From Cryptomeria japonica (lineage: Eukaryota; Streptophyta; Pinopsida; Cupressales; Cupressaceae): a stretch of DNA of 64,000 bases. The notes beneath the pieces are model-generated. The model saw only the letters and a list, made by a program, of their open reading frames with translations. It was not told the origin of the DNA and made no database searches. The stretch lies in the NCBI RefSeq assembly GCF_030272615.1, contig NC_081412.1, positions 141,280,747 through 141,344,746 on the forward strand, read 5' to 3'. A program made the position numbers and the translations under genes. Positions 11,310-22,320 of this stretch are shown here, in pieces. Numbering within the stretch: position 1 is the first letter of the stretch; each line of letters opens with the position of its first letter.

Positions 11310-12449
11310 ATCTACATAGGACCATGCAAAGCTGATCTTCTTCTCAAGAAAGAAATTGACAAAATCTATCTATTCCTATTGTGAGAGAGAAGCGGCAAAA
11401 TGAATGACCTTAGGGTTGTCAGGTGTACCCAAATTGATTTCCTCAGTCATTTCCACAAGCAATGTTGATTTGTCCTAACTTGATAGGGGTATGTCCACTC
11501 TTCCACCTTTGGGCACCTTAGAGAGGTTTTCACCCGCAGGTACGTCTTTTATTTTGACTTTTGTATGATCAGAGAGTGCCTTACGATTTTCACCCAAAGA
11601 TCTATTCTTTTGATTTTTTACTATTTCCTTTCTTTTTTCATTTTGATGACTGGAAGAGGGAGTTGACTCCCCAAAATATGCCATGGAATCCAAGTCAATA
11701 GCAAATCCTACCTTATGATCATCTTGTGGTATGCCTTCTCGTAGTCCAAAGAATTCTGCAATTGCTTCGTCATTTTGAAAACAGTCCAATGTGAACGGTT
11801 ATTGTTGGTCATGTTGGATAAGCTGGGGGTAGATGAGGGGCATGTCATCATCAGTTGTAAGGAGAGAGAGGGCTGATATGGTAAAGATATGAACATCTAT
11901 AGTGTCGCTATCCGAACTGTTTGTATCAGATTCAGAGCTTGGATCCCAAAATGTCTCTATCCAAGCATGAGGACATGTTTTAGGAAGTAGAGTTATTTCA
12001 TGTTTGTCTTCCATAGGAAAATTATCAGGGTCAATGAAAATATTATCAAGGGCATAGGAGCTAGAAGAAAAAGAACTCCACTCCCATTCATTAGAATCAG
12101 TCTCGGGTCAAGTATCCTCAGGTGTTATTTCATCGTCAGAATCATGCCCTTTTCTACACATGGGCACTTTGGTAGATGTGGATCCAATTCGCAACAGTAC
12201 AAAACCTAACCCTAAAGTTGGAGGTCATCTCTTGGGTATGACAGGTTCTATCCTTCCATTGTTGTTCAGGCCTAAGCCACTGCAACCATCATATCCTTTC
12301 TTTTGCAGCATAGTAAATCCTTTGCCATATCATTCCACTAGCAATCTGACAGGTGGGGTCTTAGTTGGATCTTTATAAAGCCAATCTATGACATCATCAT
12401 CTACAGTTTCCTTGTCAAGTTCACCCCATCTTGTAAATGTAGTAGGAGG
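11310..12449 (-). pseudogene. G1 protease-RT linker with a G-patch domain
   Basis: This is the same gag-pol frame between protease and RT. At 12201-12329 it encodes a glycine-rich stretch: GKGFTMLQKKGYDGCSGLG, then NGRIEPV, then LGLGF. The order of glycines, aromatics and hydrophobics matches a G-patch, a short domain that binds RNA helicases or nucleic acid. A G-patch is known at the protease C-terminus of betaretroviruses. Downstream is an acidic, serine-rich linker (SSESDTNSSDSDTIDV near 11900-11950). Stops at 12330, 12225, 12108, 11799, 11475, 11376 and 11370 (left base of each) interrupt the frame without shifting it. Confidence 0.75.
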
Positions 12450-13046
12450 CTAATATTGAATAATGACCTTAGGTTCCTTTTGCAATAAATGTGGTTTGCC
12501 ATATGATTTTGGAGATATTGGCAAATTCCCAATGACGAATGTCTGATCCATTGAATATTCTCCACATCCTTGGTCTTGTATCTTCAATTTTCCTTTGATA
12601 GCATCTAACAATTGATTAGGATCCACATAGCTATGTGATTTGGCCTCTCTATTGACTGGGACTTGCTGTTGAGGGGTATCCTTTAGAGTAGCACAAAATT
12701 GAAATGAATTAGGATCCCCTAGAATTGTTATCATAGTTCCATTGTAAGGATATTTTAAACATTGATGATAGGTGGATGGAATTGCTTTCATTGCATGGAT
12801 CCATGGATGGCCAAGGATCATATTATAAGGGAGATCAAGGTCGAGGACTTGCAGGAAAGTATTTTCTGTCACTGGACCAACTTTGATAGGCAATGTAATT
12901 ATCCCTTTGGATGGGCGCTCAACATCATCATATGCTTTGATTGTTATTCTTTTAGAAGCATCAATGTCATTTTCTGTATATACAAGGCCAATAACCACTC
13001 TCAAAGTACAAATATTAAGACCTGCTCCACCATCTATCAAGACTCG
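12450..13046 (-). pseudogene. G1 aspartic protease
   Basis: Retropepsin-like protease that would cut the gag-pol polyprotein. The active-site region reads VLIDGGAGLNIC right after 13046, a D-G-G form of the usual D-S/T-G. Then come hydrophobic beta strands and the second conserved block DLPYNMILGHPWIH (about 12785-12830), equivalent to the ILG motif. The frame continues from gag through a TGA at 13047-13049, where CGA (Arg) in the context KI-R-RVLIDGG is the natural reading. A TAG at 12450-12452 ends this open piece. Confidence 0.9.
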
Positions 13047-16000
13047 TCAGATTTTGCAGTTATGAACAAAGACTTCAAGGTGTAAAGGATCATTGTGAGG
13101 GAGCTTATCAGGTGAGATATCATTGTTAGAAAATGCGACATTTTGGGAAACAGCTAAATGTCCAATCCGGGCTTGAAACTGGTCAACATCAATATCTGTC
13201 GGGATAGTGGACTCAATTAAAGCTTTATCCAGGACTGCACGATGCATGGGAGACATTTTTAATAGCTCAAGGATTGATATTTGGGTAGGTGTCTTTCCTA
13301 GATGATCCAAAAGATTATATTGACTTGCAGGAGTTGGCTTGGGAGGAGCTGCAGGAGCTCCTTTCAGGACTATTTTGGATCGATGAGTGGTGACTGCACA
13401 AGAAGGATCTTGTCCCTTTATTCTCAGGGTAGAAACATACTTAGTTGATGCGTGAAAACAATTAATGACATTATTATAACCAGAACTTGCATAATTTTCT
13501 ATTTGGGCAGAGTTGGAAGAAGATGCTTTACCCTTGTCATGATCAAGCAAAGGAGTTTTGAAAATAGTATGATCAGTGTTAGAGGTTGGATGGGGTGGAT
13601 CTACCTCAATTACTCCTTGCTCTAATAAATCTTGAATTATATGTTTCAATTGGAAACATGATGCAGTTTTGTGTCCTTTGGACCGATGATACTCACAGTA
13701 CGCATTATCATTCCACCAGTGCGGTTTTACCACTGGTTCTGCCTTGATATCTGGTAGCTTAATAAATTTTGCTTGTATCAATTGTCTCATCACTGATTCA
13801 ATAGGCTCTCCTAATGGAGTAAATTGTTGAGGAGGCCCATCCGGCGATTGGAAGGGTTTGCGCTGCTGGTTTTGTTGTTGGCCTTGTTGTTGGTTATATT
13901 GTTGAGTATGCTGTTGTTGAGCATGTTGTTGGTATTGCGGCTGTTGAGTAACATTGCTCATTGGTGCTTGATTTTGTTGCATAGTTGACATATTAGGAAC
14001 ACTCAATTTCTTGATCGTGAATGGGGGTTGATTTGCATTCACTGCTCTTGCATCAACAACTCCATCATTAGTGACATTCTTGTTCTTATACCAAAATCTA
14101 TTTCTATCCCCTGAATAATTGGTGTTGTCATTGTCTTTATTGAGCTTGATAATTCCTTTAGCTACCAAAGCCATTTCAATGCTCATTCCCTTCTTAATGA
14201 GTTTCTCTATAGTACTGGGACTTTTCAATTTTAGCTCATACATCATTTCTGGGACCAAATTCTGGATAAACAGATTCACTTGTTGTTCTTTGAGTATATC
14301 AAGAGAAGAACGACTATACAAGCTTCGCCATCGTTGCAAGAAAGTCACTAATGATTCACCTTGCTTTTGCTTGGTGTTGCATAAATCTGACATGGTCACA
14401 TCACTATCGATGTTGAACGCAAAATGAGATAAAAATTTTTGAGCCAATTCAGACCAAGTCTTTATATTTCCTGGCAGATGTGAATACCAATCCATAGCTT
14501 GTCCCGTGAGACTTCATGCAAATGAGCGCATTAAATACGTCTCTTCATAGCTTACCTCAGTACATGCCGCAAAAAAAGCTCGAATGTGATCTTTTGGATT
14601 GCCATTCGCTTTATATTTCTCAAAACTAGGTGCCTCAAAATACTTAGGGAATGGAGGCATGTGTACACTCTTGTCAAATGGATTAGGACATAAATCTTGA
14701 TCTGTATACAACTTCTTTGTTCCTTTAGTTTCTAATGCGTCAACTTTTCGTTGCAACTTCTCAAGTTGTTGTGCAATTGTATCAGAATTTAGAGGTCCAT
14801 CATTAGTCCCAGTTGGTATCCTTTGTCGATACATCGCATTTTCGATCGGTTGTTGATACTCTGAAATAGCCATTTTTGGTGTTTCCGGCGTATAAAGTTC
14901 TTGGTACATCGCTTGTTGCTGTGGTTGTGGTATGCCTTGATATTGACCTTGTTGTTGTGCTTCTTGGAGCCTAGGTTGATATTGCAATTGAGTAGGTTGT
15001 TGATATTGCACAGGCACCAATTGCGGTTGTAAAGTAGGATAGCTTGTTTGCCTTGGCACATATTGTGGCACATGTTGGTGTTGAGGCTGACGGATCAAAA
15101 TTTGTTGACTTTGTGCCAATTGTTGTCGTGGTGTATATCCCATCATTTGTAAAAAACTTTGTTTAGGTAATTTTTGTTGCTTCTCCTTAGGATGGGGTAT
15201 AGCACTTGCATTAACTTGTTGTGTTGTTTGTCCAATCCATTGTGATGGTTGCAAGTTTGCATTAACTTGTAATGGTGCCGAAGGCGCTGCAATTTGTTGT
15301 TGAATGCGAAATTGTTGTTGTTGCACATTACTTGTTTGCACATTTGATTGTACCTTTTGTATATTACTCAATTGTTGCAACAATTGTTGTTGGTGAAAAC
15401 CACTATCTGTAGCTCTTTGTGTCGCCATTATCGAAGGATTGGTCACAATAGTGTTCGGCAAAGATATTGAACTTAACGGGACATAAGAACTTTGTTGCAT
15501 CGTGGAATTATTTTGGACATTGGTGACATTAGGCATTCCAGTTGTGAAGCTTTCCCGCATCTTAGATTTTGATCCCACTTTATGCATGTAAGGAACCACT
15601 TCTTGTTGAGGGACAATTGTCAATATTTGGGTGTTCTTCATTTGATCTTGTGTTACAGGTTTTGTGTTGAATAGTGGATTATTTATTGTCTCAAATGGTG
15701 ACTTTTGAGGAATAGTCACTGTCAATGCCTTTGAAGCACGTTTACTCATCAATGTAGGTTGAGTTGCTTGTTGTGCATTTTCTTCATTTGGATGTAGGGA
15801 AAAACTTAACAACTCCCCACTTTGTTGTTCTTGCACATTGATTTGGTCACTTGAAGATGTCACTTTACTCATCATGTTAAGATACTTTTGTGGAAACATC
15901 TTAAAGACCTTGTTCAAGAACTTATCCATCTTTTTTCTTATCTTCGGATCTTGAAGGAACATGTCAACATCATCAGAAGTATCAGAATCAGATGAAGAAT

Positions 16001-16373
16001 CTGGTTGGACATTTGGATTCATTTCTTGTTGAATGCCTTGATCTGAACCAAATCCTTGCGAAAGAGTTTGTTCTTCATATAATGTTTGAGTTTGAATGTC
16101 ATGTTGCAGGTGTGGTTGATTCAAATTGAAAGGCGCACTTCCTCTTGGAGTTGGTGGAACACTCCCATGTCTTGGTTTCATAGGTACAAACACTGGTTCA
16201 TATAATGGAGGTGGCCCAAGTTGAACCGTTCCATATGGTGGTAGAGATGTGTTTGATGAACCTTCAATTTGTGTTTTTTGACTAGTTTGAAACTACGAAT
16301 TTTCTATGTTGTGCATGGGTTGATACGTTGGTTCGCCCATCTTTTTAGATTTTGATCTTGTCTCAACAGGCAT
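13047..16373 (-). pseudogene. G1 gag
   Basis: Capsid/nucleocapsid protein. The best start is the ATG at 16371-16373 (MPVETRSKSKK), which lies in the same frame as the rest. The N-terminal half is long and Gln-rich with poor complexity. The Retrotrans_gag domain runs across 14700-14250 (PPFPKYFEAPSFEKY, then LTGQAMDWYSHLPG, then FLQRWRSL). A CCHC-like zinc motif, CEYHRSKGHKTASC, is near 13670. A second Gln-rich tract is at about 13840-13980. Stops are a TAG at 16293-16295 and a TGA at 14514-14516. About 1,100 residues is long for gag and comes from the low-complexity N-terminus. Confidence 0.9.
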
Positions 16374-18412
16374 GTCACTTGTGCAAATGCAATGTTTTTG
16401 GAATTTTCAAAGATAATGTATGATATGAAACTAAGTGCAAACTTGAATAGATGAAAATGCGATCTATGTTTTTGGTTGTTTTTGAAGATTTTGACAAACT
16501 TTTTGAATCCAAATCTAAGAGAGGGACCCTTAGGAAATTGGAATGATATCTAGACCTCAAAGGACAAAAGGACAAAATGACAAAGTCTCCCCTATATGCT
16601 TGGATACTAAGCTAGGTTTGACCAAATGATGTTGATGACAAAAGGACAAAAGATTTAATAAGGTCTAGATCTCCTAACAATGACGTAGGGTTGCCTCAAA
16701 GATTTGGATTACTCAAGTATGACAAAACCTAGTTTTGGCACTATATGCAAAGGGACAATTACTATGCAAATGACCTAATATGATATGATAATGACCTAAG
16801 CTTAATGAAGAGACCTAGGGTAAGCAATGTAAATGTATGACAATGATATGACTTTAATGCAAGAGGACATATGCAAATGGATGACTCTTATTGATATGCA
16901 AAGGAGTATGACCTAGGTGAAACCTAACCTTGGTACTTGACAATGAACTTTGTAAAATGCAACCTAGAATGAGCCTAAATGTAAGTGACATGCTTCTTGA
17001 GACAAGATTTTGAACAATATTTGACAACCATGTTTGAAGGTGTGCTTTAAACCTTGTTGAACCTTTGCTGGATGAATGTCTCTTGTGTTTAATCTTATGT
17101 TGGATCAATTTGTTTTGGTTTTGAAATGAGATGCAATTCAACTTTTGACAAGCAAAGAATACAAGATATTGCAACTTAGACTCAAGAAAATCATGCTCAT
17201 TTCCACATTTCTTATGGTAGGCAAAGACATTAGGTACTTGAGAGGTAGACTCATTATAGGATTCAAGGAGAATACATAGATGCTTGACCCCACGGGCTCC
17301 CCTCCACGGCACTCACTTCTCAGGGCAGCCAAGCATCAGTCCCCATGGAAATCTCCCCATGGTGAACTTAGTATCTCTTCCAAGTATCCAAACTTGTCCT
17401 TCTCAAGCAACTAGAAAGGTTTTTGGCCTCTAAAATCAAGGTGTGTAGTAAGGATTTATGTTAAGCATTACTCCTTGATGTCACACAAGTGTGATTGAGA
17501 CATTAAGCCCATCAAGATACCAAAAAAATGTAGTCGCGCAAGCACGATTTAGACCAAGAGGCCCTACTTAGATGTTGATATGAGAAAGAGTTCAAGGGTC
17601 ATCACTTCCCAAGTAACTGCAATTCCCACGTAACACTTCCTTCAAAGCTTTTGCTCATCGGGTATTTGTTTATAGTGAGTTAGAATGCCAAGGAATTCTA
17701 GCCATACTCACTTTGGGTCATTCCCTTCTCACGATTATCACTTGCTCACAAAAGCAAAGTGGTTGGGAAGGCAGGCCCTCTAAAGGAGACACACAATCAA
17801 AGACAAAAGCATGGTATCGAAGATCTGGATTTCTGATCACCCTAAAAGGATGAGAGCATACTCTCCTACTCCAATGTCACACTCAACAATCAAAGCAAAA
17901 ACATGTTCATTCCAACCTATTAGAAATCACTAGGTGCCTAAAACATTAATAACAAACACCAAGTTTAGTTGTTTCTCCAAGGCAACTTGCAAAACCCAAG
18001 TTAGAAGTTTGATTTGTTGTCTTTGACTATCGATTCTGCATAACACATGTTAGTAGTTTGATTTATTGTCTTTTCCATGCGTATGCCAAGATTTTGCACA
18101 GATAATTAGTACCAAAATCCAAAGCACAGAAAATAGAATGCAAAAACTAAACAAATTTCAAGTAAAACACTGCATTTTTACCTCTATTCTAGACTTTACA
18201 CAGGCGCAGAACTCAGGACACAGGCACAAAATGCAGGACACAGGTGCAGAATGTATTCAACACAGGCGCAAAATGCTCAACACAGGCGCAGGTTGCTTCA
18301 CACAGGCGCAGAAGTCTCCAGAAAACACTGCACGACCCTGTTTTTGGGTTTTTGGCCTGCAAATCAACTTGAAAGAACTCAAAAACACCATAAAGAGGTT
18401 AGATGGTTAGTG
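16374..18412. other. Leader of G1 between primer site and gag
   Basis: This 2.0 kb stretch precedes gag on the minus strand. No coding domain is visible on either strand. Its right end (18195-18310) repeats acacaggcgcag-like words about seven times, resembling words near the 3' end of the element at 4380-4510. A long leader is usual in large Tat elements. Confidence 0.65.
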
Positions 18413-18430
18413 TTCACATCGGATTCACCA
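18413..18430 (-). promoter_or_regulatory. Primer binding site, tRNA-Trp-like (G1)
   Basis: On the minus strand TGGTGAATCCGATGTGAA lies 5 bases from the 5' LTR. It matches the complement of the 3' end of plant tRNA-Trp (as I recall it) at 16 of 18 positions, and both mismatches are C to T. G2 has the undamaged form, TGGTGAACCCGACGT, at 40708-40722. Confidence 0.75.
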
Positions 18431-18435
18431 ATTAA

Positions 18436-19991
18436 TGTACGTTAGGAAATAGGAAATCATCACAAGCAATATAAACATTAATCATTAGCTCAATCACGAA
18501 AGCAAATTGCAATGATCTATCCTAAACACATTCAATAGAGACATAAAGATAAAACATTTAAAAAGATTATGCAAACCAGATGTTCCCTTCATGCAGCTCC
18601 ATTGTTCTTCTTTCTTCTCCAAATAGTTTTGTTGTAGATCTCACCTTCAAGTGCATAAACCTAATTGAGAAAGCAAGATTGACATTGACACAAGAATACT
18701 AGAAGCATGATTTGACAAAGTGATTAGAAATTCAATAGTCTGATTAGGGGAATTGATTGAAGAAATTCATCCAATTTATAGAGAAATTGGAGAAAAAGAT
18801 CAAATTAGCATGATAGTGATTCGAATGGAAATTCAAATCAAGAATAGCAAAATTATGACATGTCTATGACAAATTGCTATGCAAGGATTTATGACAATTT
18901 ATGACAAATTATGACAAATTTCTATGCAAGGATTTATGACAATTTATGACAAATTATGACAAATTTCTATGTCATTTCCATGAATTTAGGAGAGAAATAG
19001 GAGGAAATTGAAATTAGGAATTAGAAAAATTAAGAAATTAGAAAATGAGGAATTTAGGAATTAGGAAATTGATGAAAATTAGAAATTAGGTAAATTAATT
19101 AATAATTTGTCATTTATTAATTAATTCACAAAGAGGAATAATTAGCCAATTAAATGAACATTTAATTGTGACAAGAAGACTTAGGATAAATAAATAATTT
19201 ATTAATCCTAGAGGAAGAAATGACACACAAGGTTAAATGATTAAATCATGAAACCTTAGAAGATGAATTAGGCCTTGATGAAAGATAATTGACTCGATCA
19301 TGATTTGATCTTGGATTGATAAATGACCAATGTGATAAATGATTTGATTGAGAAAATGCGCCAATTGACGAGGAACAATGACAAATTGATCCAAATTGAC
19401 ATAACTGAGAAAGACAAACAACGATCGATGACAAATCGATCACAAAATGACAAAATCGAACAAGAGGACAAGAATCGATGACAAAAATAGATTGCAACAT
19501 GACAATATTGAAAATGACCACGATCAATGACGAATTGATCACAAAATGACAAGATTGAACATGACAACGACCGATGACAAATCGAACGTTAAACGACAAG
19601 ATTGAAAATGATAAGGATTGATGATAAATCGATCGCTAGATGACAAGATTGATAAGAGGACAACGATCGATGACAAATCGATCGCAAGATTGACAGGAGG
19701 ACAAAACCCTAATTAGGATTGATGATGTCCAAAATGATGACAAATAAGCACGCACATTGATGCAACAAGATAAAATCGATTAAAATCATGACTAGAAATT
19801 ATTGTCGACAAGACCAAATTCTAAAGCGAGATAAATGAAGAATGTAGAAGAATGACTCGATGTTTGAAAATGATAAAAACCAAGTGCGTGACATAGGAGA
19901 AATGTTAATGCGATGCAAAAACCTAAAATGAGGCAATGCACAAATGTTAAAGTATGACCCTGCAAGCATTGACCATTTTTAGGTGTCTATA
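18436..19991 (-). repeat. G1 5' LTR
   Basis: The LTR is 1,556 bases and a near copy of 2341-3863. Its first bases on the minus strand are TATAGACA where the other LTR has TGTAGACA, a G to A change at the terminal TG. It keeps a 33-bp stretch near 19118-19160 that the other LTR has lost. The 48-bp array is at about 19420-19705. Confidence 0.95.
19420..19705. repeat. 48-bp tandem array, copy in the G1 5' LTR
   Basis: This is the same array as at 3290-3580, with the atcgatgacaaatcgatc core. The copies differ mainly by C/T and G/A changes. Confidence 0.83.
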
Positions 19992-19996
19992 GATAT
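19992..19996. repeat. Target site duplication of G1, right copy (gatat)
   Basis: The bases gatat directly follow the LTR end and match 2336-2340. Copia-1 coding sequence resumes immediately after. Confidence 0.93.
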
Positions 19997-21950
19997 CATT
20001 GGCAAATTTGATCCTAGATGTGATGAAGGAATATTTCTTGGTTATTCTAATGAAAGAAAGGCATATAGATGTTATAACAAGAGATTGCAAAGAATTGTGG
20101 AGAGCGCTAATGTCAAGGTGGATGAGTTGAATAGAAGTCAAATTAGAGTTTATGAGCAAGAACCGGTAATGGAAATGATTATAACTGAACTGGTAACATC
20201 TTTACCAAAACAAAATGTTGAACCAGTTACTCCAGTAGTATCAAAAAATTCAATAGTAATTGAAGAACTAGAAAGAGGAATAGAGAATTAGAAGACTCCT
20301 AGGTATGTAAGGATGAATCATTCAAAATATCAGATCATTGGGGATAAAAATAATGTAGTGATGACAAGAAGGAGATTGGCAGCTATAGAGGTATGTTTAA
20401 TTTCTCAAGTTGAACTGGTATCAGTAATTGAAGCATGTAAAGATGAATGTTGGATGAAAGCTATGAAAGAAGAATTAGATTAGATAAAGAAGTATAACAC
20501 ATGGACTTTAGTTCCCCAGCCTAAATATACGAATGTTATTGGAACTAAATGGGTATTTAGGAATAAACTAAATGAAGATGGAAAATTTGTAAGGAATAAA
20601 GCTAGGTTGGTTTGTAAAGGATATTATCAGAAGGAAGGAATTGATTATGGTGAAAATTTTGCACTTGTAGCTAAGATTGAGCTGTAAGATTATTTCTTGC
20701 CTATGCTGCACATAAAAACTACAAGGTTTATTTGATGGATGTTAAATGTTCCCTTTTGAATGGGGATCTTGATGAGGAAGTTTATATTGAGCAACTTGAT
20801 GGTTTTTCACTTTCAAATGATACAAACATGGTTTGTAGATTAAGGAAAACTTTATATGGATTGAAATAGGCACCTAGAGCTTGGTATGCAAGGTTAGATA
20901 AATATATTTTGAAGCTTGGTTTCACTAAAGGTAATATTGATAGTAATCTATATTATAAAGTCATTGATGATGATATATTGATTATTGAAGTTTTTTTTGA
21001 TGACATCATTTTAGGAGGTGAAGATAAGTTGTGCATGGAATTTTCTAAGAATAAGGAGAAAGAATTTTAAATGTCTATGATCAGGGAAATAAAAAATTTC
21101 TTAGGTTTGCAAATTACTCAAACTAACAAAGGTATTTTTATTTGTCAAACTAAGTATGCTAGGGAATTGTTGAAGAAATTTGGTATGGTAGACTCTAAAC
21201 CGGTAAGTACTCCTATGGTTACAAGTGAGAAATTGACAAGGAAAGATGAATCTGCATTGGTAATTCCTACAAGATACAAGTCTATGATTGGAGGTCTGTT
21301 ATATTTGACTTAGACTAGGCTTGGTATAATGAATGTTGTTTGTATTCCATTGAGATATCAAAGTGATCCTAGAGAAAATCATGAGAGTGCAGCAAAAATA
21401 ATTTTTTAGATACTTGCAAGGTACATCTGAATATGGTTCATGGTACCCTAAGGATGATGAATTTACTTTATGTGCATATACAGATCCAGATTGGGTAGGT
21501 GGTGTTGATGACCGAAAAAGTACTTTTGGTGGAGCTTTCTTTCTTGGGAAGAAGTTGGTTTCATGGATCAGCAAGAAACAATCATTTACTTCTTTATTTA
21601 CTATTGAAGCTGAGTATGTTGATGCTACTACTAACTGTACTCAAGTTCTATGGATGAAGCAAATGTTGAAGGATATTAAAGTGCATTGCAATGAATCGGT
21701 AGTTATTCACTGTGATAACTATGTTGCTATAGATATATCAAAGAATTCGGTATTTCACTCTAAGACAAAGCAAATATCTATCAAGTATAAATTTTTGAAG
21801 GAGAAGGTGGAAGAAAATTAGGTTGGAGTGGTTTATGTGAACACTAAAGAGCAGATTGTAGATATTTTCACTAAACCTTTACCTAAAAAATCATTTGAGT
21901 ACCTCAAAAATAGATTAGAGGTTTCTGCCCCTCTGACAGAAAACTAATTG
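19997..21950 (+). pseudogene. Copia-1 integrase C-terminus, reverse transcriptase and RNase H (broken)
   Basis: The frame resumes with GKFDPRCDEGIFLGY (integrase C-terminal region). The RT follows: [14 protein letters not shown] and [10 protein letters not shown] (about 20538-20625), then frames with several stops through LYGLKxAPRAWYA near 20850. The usual YVDD region reads FFDDIIL with a lost residue near 20995. The RNase H is well preserved at 21414-21821, with AYTDPDWVGGVDDRKST, TIEAEYVDATT and IHCDNYVAIDISKN. It ends with VDIFTKPLP near 21865, a common copia terminus. Stops and single-base shifts (for example about 20683 and 21408) break it. Confidence 0.9.
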
Positions 21951-22305
21951 ATGTTATTTGGCATCAGTCTGGTATGCATTATCAGAGATATTATTCAATC
22001 CAAAATGAATAAAATTGATGTGGGGATGCTACTACTCAGGGAGAGTAGTTAGCCTTGTGATTTAGTGGTTTTTGTTTTTGCTTTGATATTTTTGTTAGAT
22101 TTCTGGCATTGATGTCAAAGGGGGAGAAATATATGTGAAAAACAGAGCTTTACAAAGATATCATTCATAGGGGGAGTTTGGTCTTTGGTTTAGAACTTCA
22201 TTTTCATATCATCTTGAAGAGTTTGTTAGATGACTTCCATTGGGGGAGACTTGTTTGGAATTTCTTGGCACTTGGATGTTTTTCACATCTAGTGTTGCCA
22301 TTAAT
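21951..22305 (+). other. Copia-1 3' untranslated region with repeated purine tracts
   Basis: No coding sequence is seen. The motif aaagggggagaa, gggggag or similar occurs near 22118, 22173 and 22243, before the real purine tract. Repeated G-rich tracts before the 3' LTR are seen in many plant copia elements. Confidence 0.65.
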
Positions 22306-22320
22306 GCCAAAGGGGGAGAT
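22306..22320 (+). promoter_or_regulatory. Polypurine tract of copia-1
   Basis: GCCAAAGGGGGAGAT directly precedes the 3' LTR start (CGTTGG, from TGTTGG). It has the same position and form as in copia-2 (57385-57399). Confidence 0.85.

Larger units (their letters stand above)
2341..19991 (-). mobile_element. G1: Ty3/gypsy LTR retrotransposon, Tat-like, 17.65 kb
   Basis: G1 is complete from LTR to LTR and runs right to left. In element order it has the 5' LTR (18436-19991), a tRNA-Trp-like primer site, a 2 kb leader, gag, protease, a G-patch, RT, RNase H, a second RNase H, integrase, a long 3' region with an antisense PMD gene, a purine tract and the 3' LTR (2341-3863). The second RNase H between the first RNase H and integrase points to the Tat lineage. 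The two LTRs differ at roughly 40 sites over about 1,520 aligned bases by eye, plus a 33-bp indel. The insertion is therefore younger than its copia-1 host, which is far more decayed. Stop codons in gag-pol make it non-functional. Confidence 0.95.
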
